Shown one piece after another: positions 1 through 10,700 of a DNA stretch of 64,000 nt (position 1 is the first letter of the stretch; the number at the start of each line of letters is the position of its first letter). Location: contig CAVQWE010000004.1 in assembly GCA_963717385.1 (NCBI GenBank), positions 1 through 64,000 on the forward strand, given 5' to 3'. The stretch comes from Sva-07 sp963717385. GTDB lineage: Bacteria; Actinomycetota; Acidimicrobiia; Acidimicrobiales; Ilumatobacteraceae. The position numbers and the translations under genes are program-made. The notes beneath the pieces are model-generated. The model was not told where the DNA came from. It saw only the letters and a program-made list of their open reading frames with translations, and made no database searches.

Positions 1-57
1 ACTGATCTGTACCGACTCCCCCTCCGCTGAATCACGGATTCGACTGGAGGACTGAAC

Positions 58-1385
58 ATGAACACCGACCAACTGCGAGACGCCTTCGAGGCGGTGCTCG
101 CAGCCGATCCCGACGTCGTCGAACGCGACGAGTTGGCTGAGCTGGTCGCTTCGGCGAGCCGGGTGCGGGCCATGCTCGATGGCTTCGACGTCCGGTGTGC
201 CCGGAGATCGCGGGAACTCGCCGACGAGGGCCGTGCGGAGCCGCCCGGCTCGATGTTCAATCGGGCCGGGAAACGATCCAGCGAGCAGAGCGCGGCGATT
301 GCGGCGCGTTCGGTGGCGTGCGATGCGATGCCGGGTTTCGAAGGACGCGTTGAACGATGGTGAGGTCTCAGCAGGGCATCTCGATGCGCTTGCCGGGGCC
401 CGCAAGGCGTTGAACGACGCGCAGCGCGCCGAGTTCGACGACCACCGTGCGGATCTGTTGCTCGCGGCTGCGGGTGAGGGCGTCGATGCGTTTGCTCGTC
501 GGTGTCGCGAGTTGGCGCGGCGGGTCGTGGCGAACTCGCGGACCGGGTCTGATGCTGATGAGCTCGATGCGCAACGCAAGGCGTCGAACGTGAAGCATTG
601 GGTCGATCGGATCACCGGGATGGGTCACACGCATCTCGAGCTCGACCCGGTGCGCGACGCCAAGCTGTGGGGCGTCGTCGATGCCTACACCGCTCGGCTG
701 CGCAACGCCGACGGCAACGCCGGTACCGCGTGGAGCCAGTTGCAGGTCAACGCGTTCGTCGAGGCGGTCGCCGGTGACGGACCTTCGACGACGACGACGC
801 CGGACGTTCCGGCCGATGCTGCGACGGGTGAAGCGGGTCGACCCACCCGACGCGGTGGGCGAGAGCGCCTGCCGCGGGTGCCCGAGGTGCTCGTGCTCGT
901 CGAACTCGACGTGCTCGAAGCACGGGCTGCACGACGGCGGGATCTGCGAAACCGACAACGGTGTGCCGTTGCCGGTGTCGACCGTGCGGCGGATGTGCTG
1001 CGACGCCGAGATCGTGCCCGTGGTGTTGGGCGGTGATGGCGAAGTGCTCGATGTCGGACGTTCTGAGCGCACCGCGAACCGGGCTCAACGTCGGGGGTTG
1101 CGGGCGATGCATCGCACGTGCGCTCACCCGGACTGCACGGTTGGGTTCTCGGCGTGTCGGATCCATCACGTCAGGTGGTGGTGGGAACACAACGGGCTCA
1201 CCGACATCGACAATCTGGTGCCGCTCTGCGAGCGGCACCATCATCTCGTGCACGAAGGCGGCTGGATCCTCACGATGACCCCCGACCGGGTCGTCACCTG
1301 GACCCGACCCGACGGCGTCGTCTACTGGACCGGATCCTCGATCGACCGCCCACGTCAGGGAGCGTCACGACTGCTGGCGTCCTGA
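58..1385 (+). CDS. DUF222 / HNH endonuclease domain protein (13E12-repeat type), frameshifted
   Basis: The gene reads through three frames with family similarity kept throughout. Residues 1-95 come from the ATG at 58, preceded by GGAGG about 9 bases upstream. The middle DUF222 part lies in the next frame to about 915, and the C-terminal HNH part runs from there to 1385. The breaks near 342 and 915 each fit one extra base. The C-terminal part has the zinc/HNH pattern CAHPDC, RIHHVRWWWEHNG, then NLVPLCERHHHLVHEGGW. DUF222-HNH proteins are abundant in actinobacteria, often in many copies, and are thought to be homing or mobile-element-type nucleases; no target is evident here. It could be a true pseudogene, but intact similarity on both sides of each break favours sequence error. 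Confidence 0.8.
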
Positions 1386-1670
1386 AGGGCTCGGCGAATT
1401 CACTCGAAGCCGTCGAGTCGCCATCCAAACATCAACCGTCGAGCGAGCCGAGGGACTTGCTCAGTTCCCGCGTGGGACAACTCAGAGTCGCACGCGGCCG
1501 CGGGCCTCGGTGTCGGTGTGTTCCCGGAAACGCGCCGGCCAACCGTGGCGTCGGCCACGGCTGTTGCGTGCGCGTCGGCACACATCGTGTCAGATTCCGC
1601 AGCCCACGAAATCCGTCCGACGCACAACCCGGGTGTCGCCGAGTGCGACAATGCGCACGTGGGGTGGGCG

Positions 1671-2312
1671 ATGCTCGAGGGACTCTCCGGTGACGAGATG
1701 CGCGAGGTGCTCAAGACCGCGGTCCGACGCCGCTTCCGCAACGGCGACACACTGTTCCATCAGGGCGATCCCGGCGACAGTCTCCACTTCCTGGACAAGG
1801 GCCACGTGGCGATCCGCGTCGTCTCGTCCCGAGGCGACCAACTCACCTTCGACCTCCTCGAACCCGGCGATGCATTCGGTGAGCAGGCGCTGCTGTCACC
1901 CGACAACCGCCGGACCGCGTCCGCAGTCTCCGTCGGAGACGTGGAGACGCTGATGCTGCGCCGCGCGGAATTCAACGATCTACGCCAGCGGCACCCATCG
2001 GTCACCGAGGTGCTCGTCCATGCGCTCGCGGCGCAGGTACGGCGACTGTCCGACCAGGTCACCGACGCCCACACCCTGCCCGCCGACGACCGAGTCCTGA
2101 AACAGCTCGCCCGTCTGGTCGACAGCTTCGAGGTCGATGGCGTCGAGACCGTCACCATCCCGCTGACTCAGGAAGACCTGGCCTCGCTGGCCGGCACCAC
2201 GCGGCCGACCGCCAACCGGGCGCTGCAGCCACTCGTGGCCGCCGGGGTGATCGAACTCCGACGTGGCCGCATCGAGGTGATGGATCCACCGCGCCTGCCC
2301 CGGATCCGCTGA
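1671..2312 (+). CDS. Crp/Fnr-family transcriptional regulator
   Basis: A 213-residue protein with an N-terminal cyclic-nucleotide-binding fold (about residues 5-115: GDTLFHQGDPGDSLHFL, then the PGDAFGEQALL phosphate-binding-cassette-like stretch) and a C-terminal winged helix (about 155-205: PLTQEDLASLAGTTRPTANR). This is the usual Crp/Fnr layout and length. The frame stays open to 1518, but conserved sequence begins only at the ATG at 1671, which follows a purine-rich GGGGTGGG. No cysteine cluster like that of Fnr is seen, so a nucleotide ligand is more likely than an iron-sulfur cluster. The large cyclase-domain protein 1.4 kb downstream could supply the nucleotide, but that is speculation. 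The gene ends at a strong stem-loop shared with the convergent lipoprotein gene. Confidence 0.85.
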   Translation: MLEGLSGDEMREVLKTAVRRRFRNGDTLFHQGDPGDSLHFLDKGHVAIRVVSSRGDQLTFDLLEPGDAFGEQALLSPDNRRTASAVSVGDVETLMLRRAEFNDLRQRHPSVTEVLVHALAAQVRRLSDQVTDAHTLPADDRVLKQLARLVDSFEVDGVETVTIPLTQEDLASLAGTTRPTANRALQPLVAAGVIELRRGRIEVMDPPRLPRIR

Positions 2313-2338
2313 CGTCCCCGGCCGATGAGCCGGGGACG
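2313..2338. terminator. Bidirectional stem-loop terminator between convergent genes
   Basis: Perfect 10-bp inverted repeat CGTCCCCGGC / GCCGGGGACG with a 6-base loop, starting directly after the Crp stop codon and lying between two convergent genes. There is no T-run, as is common in high-GC actinobacteria. Confidence 0.7.
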
Positions 2339-2364
2339 CCTGCAGATGTCAACGGGGCATCGGC

Positions 2365-3570
2365 TCAGGCCGGTGCATCACACTCGATCGTCACGTCGAC
2401 GATCGCAGCCGGGATGTCGAGCTGGCCCGGACGGTCGTCCACCACCCGAGCTCGCGTCCCGTCGGGTGCGAAGTCGTAGGTTCCTCCGTCGTTGACGCTC
2501 GTGCTGACGCTGCCTGCCTCACCGAAGAAGGTGACACCGGACGGGTTGATGCTGATCTCGAGCGGGTCGCCCGGGGTTCGATAGCCGAAGCTGAATCCGG
2601 CGGGCTCTCCGTTCAAGATGTACACGCCCCGGGAGACCGGTGCGTCCGTGAACGTCGCCGGCCAGCCGCCGCCCGTCGAGCCGTTCATCACGCAGTTCGC
2701 CGGCGCGATCGCGTTCGGATCCTCCACGACGTCGAAACCTGCCCGCTCGTCCAGGGCGAGGTTCATCTCCACGCTCGGAGGCCGCGGTACCAGCGGCAGC
2801 GAGAGCGGTTCGGCGCCATCGCGCAGACTGACGCTCTTGCCCGCCTCGACGGTGATCTCGTTCCCGCTGGTGCTCGTCAGGAGGAGCGAACCCTCCACGA
2901 CACCGAATCCGCACGTCAGCACCGTGCCCAGCTCATTGCAGCTGACGACGAGCGCGCTCGGTCCGGCACCCGCCGTGGCCGTCCCGAGTGGCGTCTCGAC
3001 GGTCAGCGTGTCCACGGCGGCCTCGCCCGACACGCGATGCCAGATCGTTCCGGCGATCAGACGGCCGCCCACCGAGGCCCCCGCACCGGCGGGCACACTG
3101 AGCACCTCGAAGTCGGTCGAGGACTGCAGCCGCGTCAATGCGCCGTCGGTCCACGAGATCTCGGCCGAGGCCGGCAGCTCGACGGTGCGAACGACGTTGC
3201 CGGCCTCGACCGGTTCGGGTCCGTCGTCGATCGGGGTGAAGTCGCCGTCCGGGCTCGACGCCAGGAGCGCGTCTCCTGGCCGTGCCGACACGGTCGGGCC
3301 CTCGGGCACCGCGGCTTCGGGCTCCGTCGTGGAGACGGTGTCCGTGGATTCGTCGGTCGCCTCGGTCGTCGCCACGGCGGCCGTGGTGGCGGTCGATGCG
3401 ATCGATGTCGGTGCGGCCTCCGGGTCGTCGGTGCTCTCGTCCGAGGAGCCGCACGCCGACAGCAGCAGTGCGACGGCGACGGCGAGCGCGCTGCCGGCTC
3501 TCGCCCGCGGTCGATGCGTCGGTCCACGGGTGTGGACCCGTCGGCGCGTGGTGATCGATGTGGAATGCAT
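2365..3570 (-). CDS. FecR-domain lipoprotein
   Basis: A 401-residue exported protein. A basic N-terminus and hydrophobic stretch end in the lipobox LLLSAC (about residues 37-42), predicting a lipid-anchored protein outside the membrane. A Thr/Ser/Glu-rich linker follows (about 45-105). The middle (about 110-255) resembles a FecR domain: VVRTVELPASAEISWTDGALTRL, a GGRLIAGTIWHRV segment, ETPLGTATAGAG and EVAGKSV-like sequence. FecR domains sense or scaffold at the cell surface, but no FecI-type sigma factor is adjacent, so the role is open. The C-terminal 130 residues are not recognised. The ATG at 3570 has an AAGGAG ribosome-binding site 9 bases upstream, which fixes the start. Confidence 0.75.
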   Translation of the reverse strand: MHSTSITTRRRVHTRGPTHRPRARAGSALAVAVALLLSACGSSDESTDDPEAAPTSIASTATTAAVATTEATDESTDTVSTTEPEAAVPEGPTVSARPGDALLASSPDGDFTPIDDGPEPVEAGNVVRTVELPASAEISWTDGALTRLQSSTDFEVLSVPAGAGASVGGRLIAGTIWHRVSGEAAVDTLTVETPLGTATAGAGPSALVVSCNELGTVLTCGFGVVEGSLLLTSTSGNEITVEAGKSVSLRDGAEPLSLPLVPRPPSVEMNLALDERAGFDVVEDPNAIAPANCVMNGSTGGGWPATFTDAPVSRGVYILNGEPAGFSFGYRTPGDPLEISINPSGVTFFGEAGSVSTSVNDGGTYDFAPDGTRARVVDDRPGQLDIPAAIVDVTIECDAPA

Positions 3571-3727
3571 GGCTGCTTCTCCTTGCTGGTCGACCGTCGA
3601 GCGGTCGGTGGTCTGGTGCGTCGATCGTCCCGGAATCAGCGCCGACGAACCGTGCGCACGTCACGGAGACCGCGTGCTGGTCGGCACACAACGCGCGCGC
3701 CTCGCAGCGGTGCCCCCACCCACTCGG

Positions 3728-6700
3728 TCACGTCGTCGGCCGTGACAATACTCCCAAGCGGTCGAACAACGCACCGGCCTCCTCACTGCGGCCGAGCGCG
3801 TGGAGACAGCGGGCCTCGTCGAACGGCACGCCGTCACGTACCGCCGCGGCCAACGCCTCCTCGAACGACGCCCGGCCCCCCGTCTCGTCGCCGGCGCCCC
3901 GCAACGCCCACCCGCGCAGTCGGGCCAGCGTGATCGGCAGCAACGCCACGCCCTGCACCTCGGGTACGAGCCCATCGAGCAGCTCGAGCGCCTCGTCGAA
4001 GCGGCGCTCGTCGATGAAGACCTCCGCTCGACGCAGGTCGGTGTCGACGATCATGCCGTCGGCGCCCAGCTCGACGAAGCGCGCCCGGGCGTCGTCGAGC
4101 AACCGATGGGCGTCGTCCATCCGTCCCTGTCGGAGTGCAACACGCGCTCGACCCGACACGGTGTAGGCGAGGCCGGTCAAGTAGCCCGTGCCGGCGAACG
4201 TGCGCCGGGCGTCGTCGAGCGCCTGCGCCGCCTCCTCGAGGCGACCCTGATCGGTCAGGATCTCCGCTTGGTTGTTGCGGGCGCTCGCCTCACCGATCAC
4301 GTCCCCAGCACGCTCGTAGGCGACCGATGCGGCGTCGTACTCCGCCAGCGCTCGATCCCAGTCGCTCGCGTTGTAGGCCGAGACACCGAGGTTCAGGTGG
4401 AGATTGCCGAGGCCGAGGTCGTCGCTGAGTTCCTCGAACCGGCGCAGCGCCTCTGCGCCATGGTGATCCGCCCGATCCGGTTGGGCCGACTCGCTGCAGG
4501 CCATCTCCAGTTGGAGATGGGCCTGCGCCTCGAGGCGCGCGTCACCGCCGGCCTCGGCGAGCGCGAGCTCGGCCAGCTCGATCGAGCGGGGGAGCCTGCC
4601 CTGGAAGAACCGGACCACCGATCGCACCAGGAGCAGCTCGGCCCGCACCGCCCGCGCCTCGCGGTCGTGCTCACCGCCGGCCCCGCCATGCGTCGCCAGC
4701 GCCTCGAGGCTGCGCAGCGCCAGCGCCGTGCGCCGCAGGGCGGCGCGGAACTCCCCGGCCCGCTCGTCCACCCGCGCCCGCTTGCGGTCGATCCGGGCGA
4801 CGGCGATCACGTCGCCGCCGACGAGGCGGCGCGCCCGGCCGTACGCCGAGACCGCGTCATCCTGGCGTCCCAGGCGCTCGGCGACATCTCCCAACCGTTC
4901 GCCGACGTCGGCGATTGGCGCGGCCGCTGCGCCGGAGGCCTCGGCCACGTCGAGCGCCTGGCCGTACATGTCGGCGGCCTCGACCCACGCGCCGGCGGTG
5001 CGGGCCAGGTCGCCGGCGCGCACGCTCCACTCCCAGGCGTCGGCCGCCCGGCGTGCGAGGTGGAGGTGGCGTGCGATGACCGACGGCGGCGTGCCGGGCT
5101 GGGCGAGGAGGGCGTCGGCAGCACGAGAGTGGACGACCCGCCGCTGACGGTAGGCCAAGCCCTCGTACGCCGCGGCCCGGATCAGGTCGTGCCGGAATCG
5201 GATCCGTCCCGCCGAGATCGCGACGAGCTCGTCGAGTCCGCTCCACGACTCGGCGGCGCCGGCGTCAGCGCGGTCAAGAACCGCCGGGAGGAGCTCGAGG
5301 TCGGCTTCCGAGCCGAGCACCGAGAGCTGGCGAACCAGTGCCCGACTCTCGCTCGGGAGGGCGGCGATGCGTTCCCCGATGAGCTGCTCGATGCGGTCGG
5401 GGAGGGTGGCGCCGGTCCGGATCGCGGTCACCAGCTCCCGGACGAACAGCGGGTTGCCCTCGAGCGCGGGCCACGATCTCGGCGAGACGGTCGGGAGCGA
5501 TGCCCGTGTCACCGGCCAGCTCCGCCGCCAACTGGCGGGCAGCCCCCTCGTCGATCGGCTGCAGGTCCAGTGCGGCAGCACCGTGCAGCGGATCGCCGTC
5601 CGGCCGCCGAGTGGCCACCACCGACCACGACCGCGACTCGGCCGCGGCCAGGTGATCGATCAGCGACCGCGACGCCGGGTCGAACCAGTGCAGATCCTCT
5701 GCAACGACGACGACCCGTCGCCGGGTCGCAACCACTGCGATGAGCTCGGCCACGACCACGCGCAGCCGGTCACCGATGAACGCGGCATCGAGTCGAGCGA
5801 CCTCCGCGGTCGGTTCGACGGTGACCCCGCTCACGATCCCGAGCAGTGGCACCCAGGCGGTGAGCTGTGGGGCCGTCTCGGCGACCGCTGATGAGAGCTT
5901 CGCGGCGGTGAGTGCAGTCGGTTCGACATCCAGCACGTCGGCCACGAGCGACCGTACGGCGCCGTAGGCGGTCGACGTACCGACTGGGTCGCCGGCCGCC
6001 CGGATGACGCGGTCGAGGCGGGCATGCCCGAGCGACTCGCCCACGAGGCGAGACTTGCCCACCCCGGCGTCGCCCACGACCTCGATCACGCCGCCGCCGG
6101 CGATCGTGCGCACGAGACGATCGAGTTCGCCGTCGCGGCCGACGAGCGCCGATTCGTCCTCGGGCGCGTCGACGTCGTCCCGGGAACGCCGCGGTGTCGG
6201 CCCGGCTGATGCGGCGGGGTCCAATCGGACGGCGTCGACCTGCCGTCGTCGACCCTTCACCGACATGGGATCCAGCGTCTCGGTGACGAGGTGCAGGCCC
6301 GAGGCATCGAGGAGCGACCGGGACACGATCGGTCGGCCGGGTGTGGCCCGCGACGAGAGGCGCGCTGCCACGTTCATCGCATCGCCCATCACGTTGCAGC
6401 TGCGCCGCAGTGGGTGGCCGACGATGCCGAAGAACATCGGCCCGCGGTTGGCGCCGATCACGAGTTGCGGGTCCGCCTCGGCGAGGCGCAGCACCGTGCG
6501 CAGCAGTCGCTCGTCGTCGTGCTCGGAGGTGTCGGGCACGCCGGAGGTGACGATGATGCGCACCTCGTCCCGGCCGACGTCGCTCTCCAACCAGCAGGTC
6601 CCGAGCTCGCTCGTCAGGTCCAGCACGAGGCGCGCGACGCGCTGAAGGTCGTCGGCGAGTGCTTCGACTCCGTCCTCGACGAGACGTTGCGTCGTACCGA

Positions 6701-7463
6701 CGACACGGACGAAGCTCGCGGCGACGAGGCGGTGCTCGGCGAGCTCGCTGCCGACGAGGCGCGCCACCCGGGGATCGAGGTATTCGTCGTCGCGGAGCGT
6801 CGGCGTCGGAACCGGTTCGTCGTGACGCTGGGCGTCACCCCGCGCCGCGCGCAGGTCGACCTCCATCCAGTCACCGCGGCGACGGAGGAGGTCGGGAGCC
6901 GCTGCGGCCGCCAGCGGGCCGACGAAGACCTGCCCCGCCGACGCCGCTGACTCGGCGGCGAGCGTGGCGTCGATCGCCGGTCCCGCGAACAAGGGCCGGA
7001 TGGTCGGCCCGTCGGGGACGGTCGCGGTCCACCATCCCGACTCGAGCCCTGCCGACATGCGCAGTTGGACTGCACCACGATCGGTCTCGACCCGACCGTG
7101 GCGGCGAAGGTGCCGCTGCACGTCGGCGGCAACGGCGATGGCGCGTCGTACGTGCTCGTCGGCTCGAGCGGCGACGCGCTCGTCTGCCTCGAATGCCACG
7201 AGCAGCGCGTCGCCACCGAACGCAAGGACGTCACCTCCGGCGTCGAGGGCTCTGGCGATCGCCGGTTCGAACACGCCGTTGATCGCATGCTGCGTCTCCT
7301 CGGCTCCTGATCGACCATGGATCGCCAACCGCTCCGACAGGCGGGTGAACCCCGACACGTCGACGAACAGGACCGTGCCGTGGAGACGGCGGTGCAGCGT
7401 CGCCCGATCCCACGTGCGTGCCACCGACGGCACGAACGATGCCGCCGCCCCGTCCTGTCCCAT
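3728..7463 (-). CDS. Adenylate/guanylate cyclase-domain, AAA ATPase and TPR regulatory protein, frameshifted
   Basis: About 1244 residues. The first class III cyclase-like domain (about residues 28-190) has FVDVSGFT and GGDVLAFGGDALL, as in active enzymes. A second cyclase-like domain (about 240-400) has CNVMGDAMNVAARL but lacks the first metal-binding Asp (FVRVVG), so it may be inactive. An AAA/NACHT-like ATPase follows, with Walker A GDAGVGKSRL (near 470) and Walker B VVVVAEDLHWFD. The C-terminal half is helical with TPR-like repeats. The frame shifts near 5470; the sequence resumes at GNPLFVREL. Such proteins form a large actinobacterial family of signal-integrating ATPases, sometimes with a LuxR DNA-binding tail, which is absent here. 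It is divergent from the giant peptidase gene at 7701, with 237 bases between them. Confidence 0.8.
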
Positions 7464-7700
7464 CCACCGAGTCTCGCGGATCGCGCTGGCAGCCGTTTGC
7501 AGTCGAGATCGTGCGGACGTGTCAAGGTCTCGGAATCCTCAAGTTGCGTGCCAAATCACACGGTACGCAAGCGCCCGAGCACAGATCGTGGCGCTCTGTC
7601 GAAATCGGCTCGTCCGGCGGCAGATCTTCCTTGTGGCCTCTGGATGGACCGGTCTACTGTCACTCGCCGAGACGGGGAATCAGCAAGGGGACGGGACGGA

Positions 7701-10700
7701 ATGAGCATGGGGGCAGCAGTGGGCCGTGTCGGTTGGATCGGGGTCACTGTCCTCACCGCGGGGATCGTTGTCGTGATGGCGCCGGCCGTCGACAACGTGG
7801 CGGAGGCATTGCCGTCGCGGGTCGTCGAGACGATCTGGGTCGACCAGCCGTCGGCCGATGCGGGTCCGGCGGCGGGCGGAACCGCCGAACACGACATGAG
7901 CGCCGACGGTCGCCACATTGCCTTCGTCGGCGCGCAAGCGAACCTCGTCACCGGCGACACCAACGGGGTCTTCGACGTATTCGTCCGTGATCTCGTCGAG
8001 GGTCGCACCGTCCGGGTGAGCGTGAGTGGCACCGGCGCCCAGAGCGCGAGCGAGTCGCGGTTCCCGTCGATCTCCGGCGACGGCCGCTGGGTCAGCTTCG
8101 TGACGACCTCGTCGCTCGACCCGGCCGACACCAACGGGTCGGCGGACGTGTACATCCGCGACCGCGACGTCGACGGCGATGGTGTGTTCGACGAACCCGA
8201 CGCCGTCTCGACCACGCTGGTGTCGCGGGTGCAACGACCCGGCCAGCCGTTCGGCGCTGTCGGCAACGGGACCGCTTCGGCAGGTGGCCAACTCTCCACC
8301 GACGGTCGCTGGCTGCTGTTCCGTTCCCGGGCGACCAACCTCGACCCGCTCGACACCGTCGGCGATCTCGACGTGTACGCCCTCGACCGTGACGTCGACG
8401 AAGACGGCATCTACGACGAGCCGGGTTCGACCTCGGTCACGCTGATCTCCCGGCGACCCGACGGTTCGCCGGGTGGCTTCAGTGCCGACAGCGGCGACAT
8501 CGCAATCAGCGACGACGGCCGGTACGTGCTGCTGTCGAGCCAGGAGCAGCTCGACCCGGCCGACACCGGCGTCACGTTCAACGACGACGCCTACCTGATC
8601 GACCGCGACGCGGACGCCGACGGCATCTACGACGAGATCGGTGAAACGTCGGTGCGCTGGCTCGCCCGCGCGCTCGACGGCACACCGACCGCAACCCCCG
8701 GGTCGGGGCCGATCGACATGTCGAGCGACGGCCGGTACCTGCTCTTCGAGCGCGCCCGCCGATGTCACACCGGGCGCCGTCGAGACGGGGTGGGTCGTGC
8801 TCGACCGGGACTCCGACGGCAACAGCATCTTCGACGAGCCGGGCGGGCAGACGCTGACGCGCACCGTGGCCGACAGCCGTGCCTCGATCAGCCGACGACG
8901 GCACCATCGCCTTCGTGTCCAGTCGCAGCGATCTCGTCGCCGGCGATTCCAACGGCGACAACGACGCGTTCGTGCGTCGTACCGACGGCCAGGTGTTCCG
9001 CATCTCCGTCGGTGACGGTGGCGTGCAGGCCGTCGGCGGTTCGGGCGCCAGTCTCTTCAGCCCCGTCGAGGTGACACCGGACGGCACGTACGTCGCGTTC
9101 ACCGGGGACTTCACCAACCTCGTCGCCGGACCCGTCCCCAGCGGGCAGAACGCGTTCCGGGTGGAGATCGCCGGGGAGGCACCGTCGAGCGTGACGGCCG
9201 ACCTCGCGCTCGCCGCGCCGACCACCCCGCCCGGGGCCTCGGAAGTGCCGATCAACGCCGTGCCGACCGAGGCGGTCCGCGGCCTTGCGCTCGATGTCGC
9301 CTCGGCGCCGAACCTGCGACGCGCACCCAACCTCCGGCGGGCACCGAACCTGCGACGCGCACCCAACCTGCGGCGGGCGCCGAACCTCCGGCGGGCACCG
9401 GTGGAGGAGATCGCTCCCAACCTGCGGCGCGCGCCGAACCTGCGGCGGGCGCCCGTGTCCCAGCTCGAGGTCGACTACCCCGGAGGCTGGACGGCGCTGC
9501 TCGTCGGCACCCCGTACGAGGGGCAGCCGACCCAATCGCTGTCGCTCGGCACGGTCTTCGACCTCCTCGCCGGCGATCCCGCACCGCTGCCCGACGGGCA
9601 CCCGTTGCGCTCGCTCACCATCGGCGATCTCGACCTCGAGGGCACGGCCCTCGTCAACGCCAGCCCGGCCGCGCTCCAGCTCGGCGCCACGCCGGTCTCC
9701 TCGCTGGTGTACGCGGACGGCCGCGGCTGGTGCGACGTGCTCGTCGACGAGATGGGGGTGACGTGCGTCGACCTCGGCATCGATGCCTCCACGACGCTGC
9801 TCGAGCTCGACCTCGACCCCGCCGCCGCCGCCAAGCTCAACCAGGCCCCGGTGCTTCGCCGGCCCCCGCTCCAGCCCAACGCCGCCACGCTGGCGGCAGC
9901 CAATGCACCCGTGCTGTCGCTGTCGCTCGACGAGCTCGGGCTGGGCGTCACCCGGATCGGCCAGCTGTCGGCCCGCCCGCTCGCCCGGGTCGTGCCCGAC
10001 CTGCAGGCCGTCCCCCTCGACGGCCTGCAGCCCGACCGCCGTGATGCGCTCGTCGCCGTGTGCGACATCGGCGTGACCTGTGCCGGTGCGACCTTCGGAC
10101 AGATGGAGACCAGCGGTGTCACACGACCCGCTGTGCAACTGCAGGACCTCCAGGGTGCTCTCGACGATGTCTCGGTCGGCGACCTCGTTGCCGGCCTGCC
10201 GCGTGAGATCGAGCTCAACGACGTCATCACCGGCACGCTCGAGAAGGCCGACTTCCCCTGGGAGGATCTCGACCTGATCGGCTCGGGCATCCAGGAGTAC
10301 GCGCCCGCCGTCACCACCTTCGGTGTCACCCTGTCGTTCCGGGCGAACGGGGGAGAGGCGCCCTTCGGTTCGACCGCCACCGTTGCGTTCCCCGCCGGAT
10401 GGCGGGTCCCCAACGGCTCGGTCGCCGCAGGCCCCGGGCTGGCGATCCGCTCCCTCGACGTCGACCACGGCGCCACCTCAACCGTCGTCACCGTCGCACT
10501 GAACGGGGCGGTGCCCGACACCGATCACTCCCTCTCGATCTCGGCGATCCCGTCGCTGCAGCTCGGCACGGCGCCGATCGCTGCCGAGGTCACCGTTGGT
10601 GGGGCCACCGGCATCGCAGCGCCGTCCGACGTCACCGTCATCGAGACCGACGATCCTGGCGCTGACGCAGGGACAGCGCGCACCATCGCCGGCGACGTGC

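Noticed and set aside
368..1072. Long open frames on the opposite strand of the HNH, propeller and glycan genes.
   Set aside because: They are Arg/Pro/Ser-rich shadows expected in GC-rich coding DNA and lack any domain pattern or ribosome-binding site.
1386..1670. Possible gene between the HNH gene and the Crp-type regulator.
   Set aside because: Open frames here are low-complexity, overlap the neighbours and have no start signal; the region is treated as intergenic.
9305..9456. CRISPR-like repeats.
   Set aside because: Repeats are directly adjacent with an 18-bp coding period and no unique spacers; they are in frame with the surface protein.
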